NCBI GenBank assembly: GCA_947486785.1
Contig: CANKUU010000016.1
Coordinates: 22,581-86,580 of the forward strand
Origin: an uncultured Flavobacteriaceae bacterium
Lineage (GTDB): Bacteria > Bacteroidota > Bacteroidia > Flavobacteriales > Flavobacteriaceae
Direction: 5' to 3'
Length of the DNA: 64,000 bases
How positions within the stretch are numbered: the first letter of the stretch is position 1; every line of letters starts with the position of its first letter. Shown piece by piece: positions 8,446 to 15,858 of this stretch. A program made the translations under genes and the position numbers. A model generated the notes under the pieces. It was not told the origin of the DNA and did not search any database. It saw only the letters and a program-made list of their open reading frames with translations.

Positions 8446-9210
8446 ATGACTAGAAATGAACTTAAAGAATTTCTCGATAGTAAAGTGGAGCAGTATAATC
8501 GACCTGAATTTTTAGATAGCGATCCAATTCAGATTCCACATCGTTTTACCAAAAAAGAAGATATTGAAATTAGTGCATTTTTAACCGCCACAATCGCCTG
8601 GGGAAACCGAAAAAGTATTATCAAAAATGCTACTCAATTGATGGCATTGCTAGATGAAGCCCCTTATGATTTTATTCTTAATCATCAACAAACCGATTTA
8701 GAGAAGCTTTCTGTATTTGTGCATCGTACCTTTAATAGTATTGATTTAAATTTCTTTATTCGAAGCCTTAAAAATATTTATATTAATCACAACGGATTAG
8801 AAAATGTCTTTTTAGAGCATATCATATCAGAGCAATTGCAACCTGCTATTTCAGGTTTTAAAAGAACATTTTTTGAAATTCCACACCCTGCAAGAACAAC
8901 CAAGCATGTTAGTGACCCTGACAAAGGTTCTGCCGCAAAACGAATTAATATGTTTTTGAGATGGATGGTTAGAGACGCATCAACTGGTGTTGATTTTGGA
9001 ATATGGAATTCTATTAGTCCCGCTATACTTTCGTGCCCTTTAGATGTGCATTCAGGAAAAGTAGCTCGAAAACTGCAATTACTAAATCGAAAACAAAATG
9101 ATGCCAAAGCCTTGGTTGAATTAGATTTTAACCTTAGAGCATTAGATGCAAAAGACCCTGTAAAGTACGACTTTGCTCTTTTTGGCTTAGGTGTTTTCGA
9201 AAATTTTTAA
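8446..9210 (+). CDS. TIGR02757 / DUF2400 family protein
   Basis: This is a 254-residue cytosolic protein of the family known as TIGR02757 or DUF2400, conserved in Bacteroidota, function unknown. Visible landmarks are ATIAWGNRKSI (about 48-58), the KGSAAKRINMFLRWMVR block (about 164-180), LDVHSGKVARKL (about 198-209) and the C-terminal RALDAKDPVKYDFALFGLG. The KR-N-FLRWMVR and CPLDVH segments resemble helix-hairpin-helix base-excision glycosylases, so a nucleic-acid role has been suggested for the family; I treat that as unproven. It is a single gene, with a terminator at 9274-9299. Confidence 0.85.
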   Translation: MTRNELKEFLDSKVEQYNRPEFLDSDPIQIPHRFTKKEDIEISAFLTATIAWGNRKSIIKNATQLMALLDEAPYDFILNHQQTDLEKLSVFVHRTFNSIDLNFFIRSLKNIYINHNGLENVFLEHIISEQLQPAISGFKRTFFEIPHPARTTKHVSDPDKGSAAKRINMFLRWMVRDASTGVDFGIWNSISPAILSCPLDVHSGKVARKLQLLNRKQNDAKALVELDFNLRALDAKDPVKYDFALFGLGVFENF

Positions 9211-9273
9211 TTAAACTGCAATTAGCAGTTATTTATGAAAGACTCTTTTAAATAGCATCAAGAGCAACTTTCA

Positions 9274-9299
9274 AAAATATGGTATTGATACCATTTTTT
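9274..9299 (+). terminator. Rho-independent terminator after the DUF2400 gene
   Basis: ATGGTA (9279-9284), loop TTGA and TACCAT (9289-9294) form a stem preceded by an A-run and followed by TTTTT. It lies about 70 bases after the stop at 9210. A shorter hairpin AACTGC/GCAGTT (9214-9230) comes directly after the stop but lacks a T-tail. Confidence 0.6.
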
Positions 9300-9394
9300 G
9301 AGTAAAAAGCTCTTTTTTGTTCCTCTTAGCCGTACCACTAAAAAAACAAAGTATGAGATATTTTACAATACTAATTTTTCTTATCGTTCTAAAT

Positions 9395-9490
9395 TTTCAG
9401 GGTAGTATTGAAAAGGATTTTACCAATACATAAAAAATGCCTCGAAAAAATAAATTTACAGGCATTTTTAATCAATCTTATTTCCAAAAT
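9395..9490 (+). repeat. Dispersed hairpin repeat, copy C, doubling as a bidirectional terminator
   Basis: This is a degenerate copy, in the opposite orientation, of the repeats at 28533-28690 and 56836-57010. The shared blocks read TATTGAAAA, CATAAAAAATGCC, AAAATAAAT and GGCATTTTTAATC. The core AAAATGCCT (9434-9442) pairs with AGGCATTTT (9460-9468), with A- and T-runs on either side, so it can end transcription from both directions between the DUF2400 gene and the leftward gene at 9536. A 26-codon ORF at 9353-9433 overlaps the copy and is probably meaningless. Confidence 0.5.
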
Positions 9491-9535
9491 TTGTGTTGCT
9501 CCAGTAAGTACTTAATTGAAATAAATTTAGATAAA

Positions 9536-10036
9536 TTATTTTTTTTCAAAGAACTTTCCTAAACCAAAGCGGCTAAGCATTTTCTTTTCAAAAGCCCAAA
9601 AGAATTTAAATTGACCTAAAAGCCAACCGAATGTTACAAGTAGTATTTGATAGAAGATTAAACTTATGACTAAAAATAGTACCCAATAAATAAATATGTT
9701 AAGATTTTCACGAGTGATTCCAATAAATTTAATAAAAGGTCGCCCAATTAACAGACTAGAACTACCTGTTATGGCAAAAACAATAAAGATTCTTATCATT
9801 TCCCAACGATACTCAACGATCCATTTTTTTTCTAACCTTTTAAATAAAAAAAGGCAAATTCGCCCAATTAAATAGCTTAGTCCAACGGTTACGCTAAGGG
9901 TTAAAAAAAAATTAAATTCATTCGTAATTATTTTTGCCAACTTATAAGAAGAATAGATTAAACCTAAGACACCAACTAATGGATAAAGTAATTGCCAATT
10001 TTCTTGTATTTGCCAATCTTCTTTGAACTTCTTCAT
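9536..10036 (-). CDS. Conserved four-span membrane protein (DUF6787-like)
   Basis: This is a 166-residue protein with hydrophobic segments at about 17-33, 43-66, 83-101 and 117-143, and a basic C-terminus rich in Lys and Phe. The block WEMIRIFIVFAITGSSS followed by GRPF and later FYQILLVTFGWLLGQFKFF resembles a flavobacterial family of unknown function (DUF6787 as I recall it). It lies 40 bases downstream of the DUF6146-like lipoprotein gene on the same strand and probably shares its mRNA. No enzymatic motif is visible. Confidence 0.7.
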   Translation of the reverse strand: MKKFKEDWQIQENWQLLYPLVGVLGLIYSSYKLAKIITNEFNFFLTLSVTVGLSYLIGRICLFLFKRLEKKWIVEYRWEMIRIFIVFAITGSSSLLIGRPFIKFIGITRENLNIFIYWVLFLVISLIFYQILLVTFGWLLGQFKFFWAFEKKMLSRFGLGKFFEKK

Positions 10037-10076
10037 AATAATCTCTTCTAATAGAATTGCAAATATACAGCTGATT

Positions 10077-10538
10077 TTAAATTCGAGGCATAAATGATCC
10101 TAATCGTTGACGGTATTTGCGTTGAAAATATATGAAATAATTGTAGAGTTTGTAATTTACTTCATAACCATAGTCTATATGGCTTTGGTAGTTAATTTGC
10201 ATTTCGTACAAACTCGGATTAAATCGTTGCGGCTGCATTACTCTTTGATTATAGGCAGTAACCATTATTACATTTCTATTTTCTAAATAGGACTGTGAAT
10301 AGTAGCCTATAGGTTTAGCTGTACTAGCAAGCCAAGAATTAAAACCGGGTTCCACAATTATTATTTCATAGTTAGCATTCTCATTTGCAATAATAATAGT
10401 ATCCGCTTGTTTTTGAGCAAAGGATATTTTTTCTGTATCACTAATATCTTTAAAAGCCGAAGTATTTTTAGTACTACCACAACTCGATATAAATAAAATT
10501 ATAAGGCTAATAAAAGCAAGCACTATGGTTTTCTTCAT
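10077..10538 (-). CDS. Small lipoprotein (DUF6146-like)
   Basis: With the start at the ATG at 10538, the protein begins MKKTIVLAF and reaches a lipobox-like SSCG at about residues 20-23, so it is a predicted lipoprotein; the in-frame ATG five codons earlier would only lengthen the charged region. The mature part contains IIIVEPGFNSWLAS and ends in a very conserved-looking aromatic and basic stretch YNYFIYFQRKYRQRLGSF. This matches a Bacteroidota family of unknown function (DUF6146 by memory). It is upstream of the DUF6787-like gene and directly after the terminator of the DUF937 gene. Confidence 0.75.
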   Translation of the reverse strand: MKKTIVLAFISLIILFISSCGSTKNTSAFKDISDTEKISFAQKQADTIIIANENANYEIIIVEPGFNSWLASTAKPIGYYSQSYLENRNVIMVTAYNQRVMQPQRFNPSLYEMQINYQSHIDYGYEVNYKLYNYFIYFQRKYRQRLGSFMPRI

Positions 10539-10551
10539 ACTTGTAAAATAC

Positions 10552-10582
10552 AAAAAAAACCGCCTATTTTAGTAGGCGGTTT
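10552..10582 (-). terminator. Strong terminator of the DUF937 gene
   Basis: AAACCGCCTA (10557-10566), loop TTTTAG and TAGGCGGTTT (10573-10582) make a perfect 10-bp stem. On the minus strand the right arm is followed by a T-run (10559-10552). It ends transcription of the gene at 10603-11238. Confidence 0.85.
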
Positions 10583-10602
10583 GTATTTAGTTTTCTAAGC
10601 TT

Positions 10603-11238
10603 TTATTTTCCAAAAAGACCACCAAGTAGACCACCAAGACCTCCAGATTTTTTGTCTCCTCCCATAACCATTCCGGCTACATCGTCTAAAATACTTCCGT
10701 CTCCATCAGCATCTAATAGTGTGGTAATTAAGCTTTGGTTTTCTTTTGGCTGACCACCTAACATACCTCCAAGCATTGAGTTTAAACCATTGGCATCACT
10801 GACGTTGCTTTGTGCTTTTTGCTTTCCTAAAACTCCCATTACAATTGGTGCCGCTATTTTAAGAATGTTTGCAATAGAGCCAGTATCCATACCTGATTTT
10901 GCACTAAGGGTAGTTTCTACTTGAGATTGCTTATCTCCAAAAACATGTCCTAATATTCCTGCACCATCATCCAATACAGATTGATCAACTCCACCGTTAA
11001 AGAGTCCTCCTAAATTATCTAAAATACTACCATCATGTTTTGATGATAAGGCACTCATGAGGCCTTCTGCGCCTTGAGGTGAGGAGGCTACGTTTTTTTT
11101 CATTGCGCCTAGAAGTAATGGCATTGCCATACTCAATACGCTACCAGCTTTGCTTTCCGATTGACCTGTTTGGTTTGCAACGGCTCCAATTAATTGTTTC
11201 CCCATTGGGCCATTTAATAAATCTAATAATCCTGACAT
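10603..11238 (-). CDS. DUF937 family protein
   Basis: This is a 211-residue protein of low complexity, rich in Gly, Leu and Ser, beginning MSGLLDLLNGPMGKQLIGAVA. It holds the repeated helical pattern typical of DUF937 (AMPLLLGAMKKN near 33-44 and APIVMGVLGKQK near 129-140), then a C-terminus of GGL repeats with acidic DADGDGSILDDV segments. There is no signal peptide. Function is unknown; the aspartate-rich DADGDGS could bind calcium. The gene has its own terminator on its 3' side, so it is probably monocistronic. Start ATG at 11238. Confidence 0.85.
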   Translation of the reverse strand: MSGLLDLLNGPMGKQLIGAVANQTGQSESKAGSVLSMAMPLLLGAMKKNVASSPQGAEGLMSALSSKHDGSILDNLGGLFNGGVDQSVLDDGAGILGHVFGDKQSQVETTLSAKSGMDTGSIANILKIAAPIVMGVLGKQKAQSNVSDANGLNSMLGGMLGGQPKENQSLITTLLDADGDGSILDDVAGMVMGGDKKSGGLGGLLGGLFGK

Positions 11239-11274
11239 TTAGTTCGTGTTTAAAATGTTAATAGCTCAAAGTAC

Positions 11275-11293
11275 AAAAAAGAGATTACTCTCT
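11275..11293 (-). terminator. Terminator of the serC-serA transcript
   Basis: On the minus strand AGAGA (11293-11289), loop GTAA and TCTCT (11284-11280) are followed by a T-run ending at 11275. It is 17 bases after the serA stop. Confidence 0.6.
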
Positions 11294-11309
11294 AAAAAGT
11301 AACACTAAA

Positions 11310-12260
11310 TTATTTTAGTAAAGCTATTATTTGTCTTGCAAGTTCTATGCCAATTCTGTCTTGCGCTTCGTCGGTAGCAGCACCAATATGGGGTGATAGC
11401 GATATGTTAGGGTGCATTAAAATTCTTATTTCCGGCGAAGGTTCAGATTCAAAAACATCTAGTCCTGCAAAAGACAATTTTTTACGTTCAAGTGCATCTA
11501 TCAAGGCAACTTCATCAATTACACCTCCTCGAGCAGCATTTACAATGGCCGCCCCATCCTTCATTAAGGCAAATTCTTCTTTAGCAATTACATATTTTTG
11601 TTGAGCAGGAACATGAAGCGTTACAAAATCTGATTCTTTTAATAACTGTTCTTTTGAAATATGCTCTAGTTTAAAGGAAACCGATTGTTGGTCAAAGAAA
11701 GAAATTTCTAATGAAGTAGCGGCTACCGAAGGATCGCAATAAATTACCTTCATGCCAATACCTAGAGCAATTTTTGCTGTTTCTTGCCCTATTTTACCAA
11801 AACCTATTATTCCAAGGGTTTTTCCTCGTAATTCTATACCCTTCGCATAGGCTTTTTTTAACTGCTTAAAATTACTATCACCTTCTAAAGGCATATTTCG
11901 ATTAGAATCATATAAAAACCGAACCCCTCCATAAAGATGTGCAAAAACCAGCTCGGCAACCGATTTAGAAGACGCATCAGGAGCATTAATAACTATCAAA
12001 CCTTTGTCGCGAGCATGTGCTACGTCAATATTATCCATACCTACGCCACCGCGCCCAATTAACTTAAGGTTTGTACAAGCATCTATAAGCTCTGCTCTTA
12101 CTTTTGTGGCACTACGAACTAAAAGTCCTGTGATCTTATTTTGGTTGATGAAATTAATTAATTGATCTTGTGCAACAGTGGTTGTTAAAACCTCAAAACC
12201 TGCTTCTTTTAAGGCAGCAATACCTGGTTTTGATAAGCCATCATTTGCTAATATTTTCAT
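11310..12260 (-). CDS. serA: D-3-phosphoglycerate dehydrogenase, short form
   Basis: It oxidises 3-phosphoglycerate to phosphohydroxypyruvate, the first step of serine synthesis. It is a 316-residue D-2-hydroxyacid dehydrogenase with the NAD-binding GFGKIG (153-158), substrate and catalytic Arg244 in NAARGGVIDE, an acidic partner near Glu273 and catalytic His291 in SPHIGAAT. It lacks the C-terminal ACT domain of longer enzymes, so serine feedback through that domain is not expected. It lies 3 bases downstream of serC, a clear operon for the first two steps. Start ATG at 12260. Confidence 0.93.
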   Translation of the reverse strand: MKILANDGLSKPGIAALKEAGFEVLTTTVAQDQLINFINQNKITGLLVRSATKVRAELIDACTNLKLIGRGGVGMDNIDVAHARDKGLIVINAPDASSKSVAELVFAHLYGGVRFLYDSNRNMPLEGDSNFKQLKKAYAKGIELRGKTLGIIGFGKIGQETAKIALGIGMKVIYCDPSVAATSLEISFFDQQSVSFKLEHISKEQLLKESDFVTLHVPAQQKYVIAKEEFALMKDGAAIVNAARGGVIDEVALIDALERKKLSFAGLDVFESEPSPEIRILMHPNISLSPHIGAATDEAQDRIGIELARQIIALLK

Positions 12261-12263
12261 TTA

Positions 12264-13328
12264 TTATCCTTTTCGTTCCATTTCACTCATGATATCTACT
12301 AAAACACCTACACTATCTAAAGAAAGAGCGTTGTACATGGATGCTCTATAGCCACCAACAGACCGGTGACCATTAAGTCCATTAATTCCTCCTTCTTTTA
12401 GCATTTTTTCAAATGTATCTTTTAGTTTTTCATCAGTAATATTAAAAGTGGCATTCATAATAGATCGATCTTCTTTATTGGCAAAACCTTCAAAAACAGG
12501 GCTTAGGTCAATTTCAGAATACAATAATCTAGCCTTTTTATTATTAATTTCCTCAATAGCAGCGATACCGCCCATGTCTTTCAGCCACTGTAAGGTTAGC
12601 ATGGACACATATACTGGAAATACAGCAGGCGTATTAAACATGCTATTTTTTTCAATGTGAACCTTGTAATCTAACATAGATGGAATTTGACGTGAAACCT
12701 TTCCTAAAATATCTTCTTTTACAATTACTAGGGTAGTACCAGCCGGCCCCATATTTTTCTGGGCACCAGCATATATTAAATCAAATTGAGAAAAATCGAT
12801 CACCCTTGAGAAAATATCAGAGCTCATGTCGCATATAAGCGGAGCGTTTACACTTGGAAATTTGTTAATTTGTGTTCCAAAAATGGTGTTGTTTGAGGTG
12901 AGATGTAAATAATCTAAGTCCGTCGGAATGGTATATCCTTTAGGTATATACTTAAAGTTTTCGTCTTTTGAAGATCCCACTTCAACCACTTCACCAAAAT
13001 TCTTTGCTTCTTTGATTGCCTTATCACTCCAAGTTCCTGTGTTTAAATAACCTGCTTTGTTTTCTAAAAGATTGTAGGCAACCATTAAAAACTCCATAGA
13101 GGCACCCCCTTGTAAAAATAAGGCTTGATATCCTTTATCTTGCAGATCTAAAAGCTCCAATGCTAAGGAGCGTGCGGTTTCCATTACCTCAACAAACTCT
13201 TTGCTACGATGCGAAATTTCGAGAAGTGATAAACCCAAACCATTGAAATCCATAACTGATTCAGATGCCTTTAGTAAAACTTCTTGCGGTAATATACAGG
13301 GCCCTGCACTAAAATTGTGTTTTTTCAT
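12264..13328 (-). CDS. serC: Phosphoserine aminotransferase
   Basis: It transaminates phosphohydroxypyruvate to phosphoserine and can also serve pyridoxal phosphate synthesis. The 354-residue class V aminotransferase begins KKHNFSAGPCILPQEVL, the usual SerC opening. The PLP-binding lysine is Lys191 in AGAQKNMGPAG, and the C-terminal GGYRASMYNAL motif is present. It is the first gene of serC-serA. The 91-base gap to the acyl-CoA reductase gene upstream on the same strand contains no clear terminator, so some read-through is possible. Confidence 0.97.
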   Translation of the reverse strand: MKKHNFSAGPCILPQEVLLKASESVMDFNGLGLSLLEISHRSKEFVEVMETARSLALELLDLQDKGYQALFLQGGASMEFLMVAYNLLENKAGYLNTGTWSDKAIKEAKNFGEVVEVGSSKDENFKYIPKGYTIPTDLDYLHLTSNNTIFGTQINKFPSVNAPLICDMSSDIFSRVIDFSQFDLIYAGAQKNMGPAGTTLVIVKEDILGKVSRQIPSMLDYKVHIEKNSMFNTPAVFPVYVSMLTLQWLKDMGGIAAIEEINNKKARLLYSEIDLSPVFEGFANKEDRSIMNATFNITDEKLKDTFEKMLKEGGINGLNGHRSVGGYRASMYNALSLDSVGVLVDIMSEMERKG

Positions 13329-13419
13329 TACATGTTAAAATTTAGGTTTGGTATTCTTTGAAATATATTTGAATGTTAAAGGTCTTAATTTTATAGAGAA
13401 CCATCCTCATAAAATTACA

Positions 13420-14469
13420 CTAATTCAAGGATGTTTTTAACAAGAATTCAACAGTATCAATGTTATCAGCATATTGGTTTAAAGCTGGGCATTGCGTCTG
13501 TCCAAATGAAATTTCATTTTCAATTGAAGCATTTGATACGACACATTGAATTTTATCTTTGTCTTCTTCCAAAAGGGCCTTTAAAGTATCTAATGATGAA
13601 TAATGTTCATAAAACAAGGAGGCTATAGGAGAAGAGTAACTCGTATCTTCTTTTAGAATTAAAAAACCATTTTCAAGTAGTTTAAATTCACTCATTAAGT
13701 AAACGGCCTTATTGTAATCATAATTATTGGCGTATTTTACACTATCTATAATGGTGTTATAATCATAAATAGCCTTAAAGAACAACTCGAAGTTGTAATC
13801 TTTGGGAACAAATATTTTAGATACACTACGACAGCCAAGTCCGTAATAACGAAATATGTCTTCCCCCAACGCACGTAATTCTTCGGTAGTCTCATTTTCA
13901 GTTAATATGGCTACTGAATTTCTGTTTTTTCGTATTAAATGCGGGTATTTACCAAAGTAATGTTCAAAATACCGTGCGCTATTATTGCTGCCAGTAGCAA
14001 TAACACTATTAAAATTTTCGAGTTTTTTATCGGTAAAAGTAATACGATTTTTAAGCGAGGGTTCTACTTCAATAAGATATTTTGAAAGTAATGGAAGTAA
14101 AACCTTGTCATTACTAGAAAGTTTGGCTAAAACTGAATTGCCTGTAATTAATACAGACAAAAAATCATGAAAGCCCACTAGTGGTATGTTGCCAGCCATA
14201 ATTATGGCAACTGTTTTTGTTTCATTTTCCTCTAAATTGTATGGAGATAGCCAATTTTCGAGCTTTTCTTCGGTTAAAAGAGTAGCCCATCCATTTAGCG
14301 CATAGAGAATGTTCTCTTTGGTAAACCATCCGTTATGATGCTTTGCTAAGTTGATGGTTTCATGAAATAAAATATGCCATTTACTTTCTTGATCTTTAGT
14401 TGCACAAAATTCTCGTAAAAAAGCACCAAGTTTAACGAAAGCAGAAGTAGTTTTGCGATGGTCATTCAT
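13420..14469 (-). CDS. LuxC-family acyl-CoA reductase
   Basis: This is a 349-residue protein related to LuxC/acyl-CoA reductases, which reduce acyl thioesters to aldehydes with NADPH by way of a cysteine thioester. Landmarks are the IIMAGNIPLVGFHDFLSVL block, the probable catalytic Cys in YYGLGCRSVSKIFVP, and the C-terminal GQTQCPALNQYADNIDTV block. The ORF extends 23 codons upstream, but the start at 14469 (MNDHRKTT) gives a natural N-terminus and leaves room for the divergent ferredoxin promoter. The gene is head-to-head with a 2[4Fe-4S] ferredoxin gene and followed by serC, an order I recall from other Flavobacteriaceae. The physiological substrate is unknown. Confidence 0.8.
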   Translation of the reverse strand: MNDHRKTTSAFVKLGAFLREFCATKDQESKWHILFHETINLAKHHNGWFTKENILYALNGWATLLTEEKLENWLSPYNLEENETKTVAIIMAGNIPLVGFHDFLSVLITGNSVLAKLSSNDKVLLPLLSKYLIEVEPSLKNRITFTDKKLENFNSVIATGSNNSARYFEHYFGKYPHLIRKNRNSVAILTENETTEELRALGEDIFRYYGLGCRSVSKIFVPKDYNFELFFKAIYDYNTIIDSVKYANNYDYNKAVYLMSEFKLLENGFLILKEDTSYSSPIASLFYEHYSSLDTLKALLEEDKDKIQCVVSNASIENEISFGQTQCPALNQYADNIDTVEFLLKTSLN

Positions 14470-14553
14470 ATATTTGTGAATAAATATTTTTGCGTTTACA
14501 TTTGTACAAAAATAAGGATGCAGTAAGATATATTGCATAAAAGAAAAAGAAAT

Positions 14554-14907
14554 ATGGCAATTATAATAACCGATGAATGTATCAACTGCGGCGCCTGTGA
14601 ACCAGAATGCCCAAATACTGCAATATATGAAGGTGCGGATGAGTGGCGCTATAGTGATGGAACGTCTTTAAAAGGGGATGTTATTTTGCCAGACGGCAAG
14701 GCTATCAATGCAGACGAGGTTCAAGAACCTATTAATGACGAAATTTATTACATTTCTCCCGATAAGTGCACCGAATGTATGGGCTTTCACGAGGAGCCAC
14801 AATGTGCTGCTGTATGTCCTGTAGATTGTTGTGTACCTGATGAGGATCGGGTAGAGTCGGAGGATACACTACTTGCTAAACAGGCTTTTATGCATCCAGA
14901 AGAATAA
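14554..14907 (+). CDS. Ferredoxin with two [4Fe-4S] clusters
   Basis: This is a 117-residue ferredoxin with the first cluster motif [12 protein letters not shown] (Cys9, 12, 15 and 19) and the second [13 protein letters not shown]...CPVDCC, whose long insertion between the second and third cysteine is typical of bacterial 2[4Fe-4S] ferredoxins of the Alvin type. The start is [13 protein letters not shown] at 14554; an upstream in-frame ATG adds only a basic 7-residue tail. It is divergent from the acyl-CoA reductase gene with 84 bases between starts, so it may supply electrons to related lipid chemistry, though that is speculation. A terminator follows at 14935-14970. Confidence 0.93.
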   Translation: MAIIITDECINCGACEPECPNTAIYEGADEWRYSDGTSLKGDVILPDGKAINADEVQEPINDEIYYISPDKCTECMGFHEEPQCAAVCPVDCCVPDEDRVESEDTLLAKQAFMHPEE

Positions 14908-14934
14908 ATAAACAGAAGAGAATGTTAATTAAAT

Positions 14935-14970
14935 AAAAAACCTTAACTCTTGCAGTTAAGGATTTTTTTT
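14935..14970. terminator. Bidirectional terminator between the ferredoxin and agmatinase-like genes
   Basis: CCTTAACT (14941-14948) and AGTTAAGG (14954-14961) pair around five bases, with an A-run before and a T-run after. It can serve the ferredoxin gene rightward and the gene at 15004 leftward. Confidence 0.8.
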
Positions 14971-15003
14971 TGATTTATTTTTTTGAGAGTACTTACTTTA
15001 ATC

Positions 15004-15789
15004 TCATATTTTTGATAGCATTTTTGCTGCAATTTCTTTTAATAATTTAGCGCAAACCATCGCAGTCATATCATCACGATCTCTTGTAGGATTATATTCA
15101 ACAATATCTGCTCCAATAATCGAAGTATTTATATTTTGTATAATATGTAAAACATCACGAGTACTAAGCCCACCGGGCTCGTGATGTGAAACTCCAGGAG
15201 CAAAAGCAGGATCTAAGCCGTCAATATCTAAAGATAAATAAATGGGGTTTTTAAAAACAGGGAGTGTGTTTTTATCAAAATCTTTCATTTGAATAATTTC
15301 TACTCCAAATTTATCTGCTTGATCTTGTTGGTGCTTAGATAGTGTTCTTATTCCAATTTGCACTAAACGGTTTGTAAGCTGATCTTCCATAATTCTTGCA
15401 AATGGGCAAGCATGAGAATACCGATCTCCTTCAAAGTTATCATATAAATCTGAATGTGCATCTATATGAAGAATGTCAATAGGACCATATTTTTTACGAT
15501 GTGCTTTTAGTAGGGGATAGGTGATAGAATGATCGCCACCTAAGGTGATTAAAGGTGTTTTGTCACTAATATTCTTAGTAGTAATATGTTCAATTTGAAA
15601 GTAATCGTCAATATTAAAATCACCTTTATCATTCCATATTGTTGGTAGAATTTCATGCCCGTTTTCTGCAAAATAGTTAGCAGAAGTGCTGTGATATGCC
15701 TTTCGTATTAGAGGTGGGGCAAGCCGTGGTCCTCTCAAAAAAGAAGATTTTTTATCAAAAATAATACCTTGTAAACTAATTTTATTCAT
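15004..15789 (-). CDS. Arginase/agmatinase family ureohydrolase
   Basis: This is a 261-residue ureohydrolase that would bind two manganese ions: GGDHS (84-88), DAHSD (110-114) and DIDGLDPAFAPG (188-199) supply the metal ligands. It could be an agmatinase (agmatine to putrescine and urea), a guanidinobutyrase or a formimidoylglutamase; the SHHEPGGLS stretch after the last metal motif is the agmatinase pattern, so that is favoured. The gene starts with the ATG at 15789, only 12 bases from the terminator of the TonB receptor gene upstream, so its promoter must be within or overlap that short stretch, or it depends on read-through. Confidence 0.88.
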   Translation of the reverse strand: MNKISLQGIIFDKKSSFLRGPRLAPPLIRKAYHSTSANYFAENGHEILPTIWNDKGDFNIDDYFQIEHITTKNISDKTPLITLGGDHSITYPLLKAHRKKYGPIDILHIDAHSDLYDNFEGDRYSHACPFARIMEDQLTNRLVQIGIRTLSKHQQDQADKFGVEIIQMKDFDKNTLPVFKNPIYLSLDIDGLDPAFAPGVSHHEPGGLSTRDVLHIIQNINTSIIGADIVEYNPTRDRDDMTAMVCAKLLKEIAAKMLSKI

Positions 15790-15800
15790 GTTATAAAAAT

Positions 15801-15830
15801 AAAAAAAAGCTATCCGATAATGGATAGCTT
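15801..15830 (-). terminator. Terminator of the sigma-FecR-TonB operon
   Basis: AAGCTATCC (15807-15815), loop GATAAT and GGATAGCTT (15822-15830) form a perfect 9-bp stem; on the minus strand a T-run follows (15806-15801). It lies 28 bases after the receptor stop. Confidence 0.85.
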
Positions 15831-15858
15831 TTTCATGAAAAACAATTAAACTAAATTC

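Noticed and set aside
9353..9433. 26-codon ORF with a hydrophobic start (MRYFTILIFLIVL)
   Set aside because: It overlaps repeat copy C, has no neighbour in an operon and ends inside the terminator arm. Probably chance.
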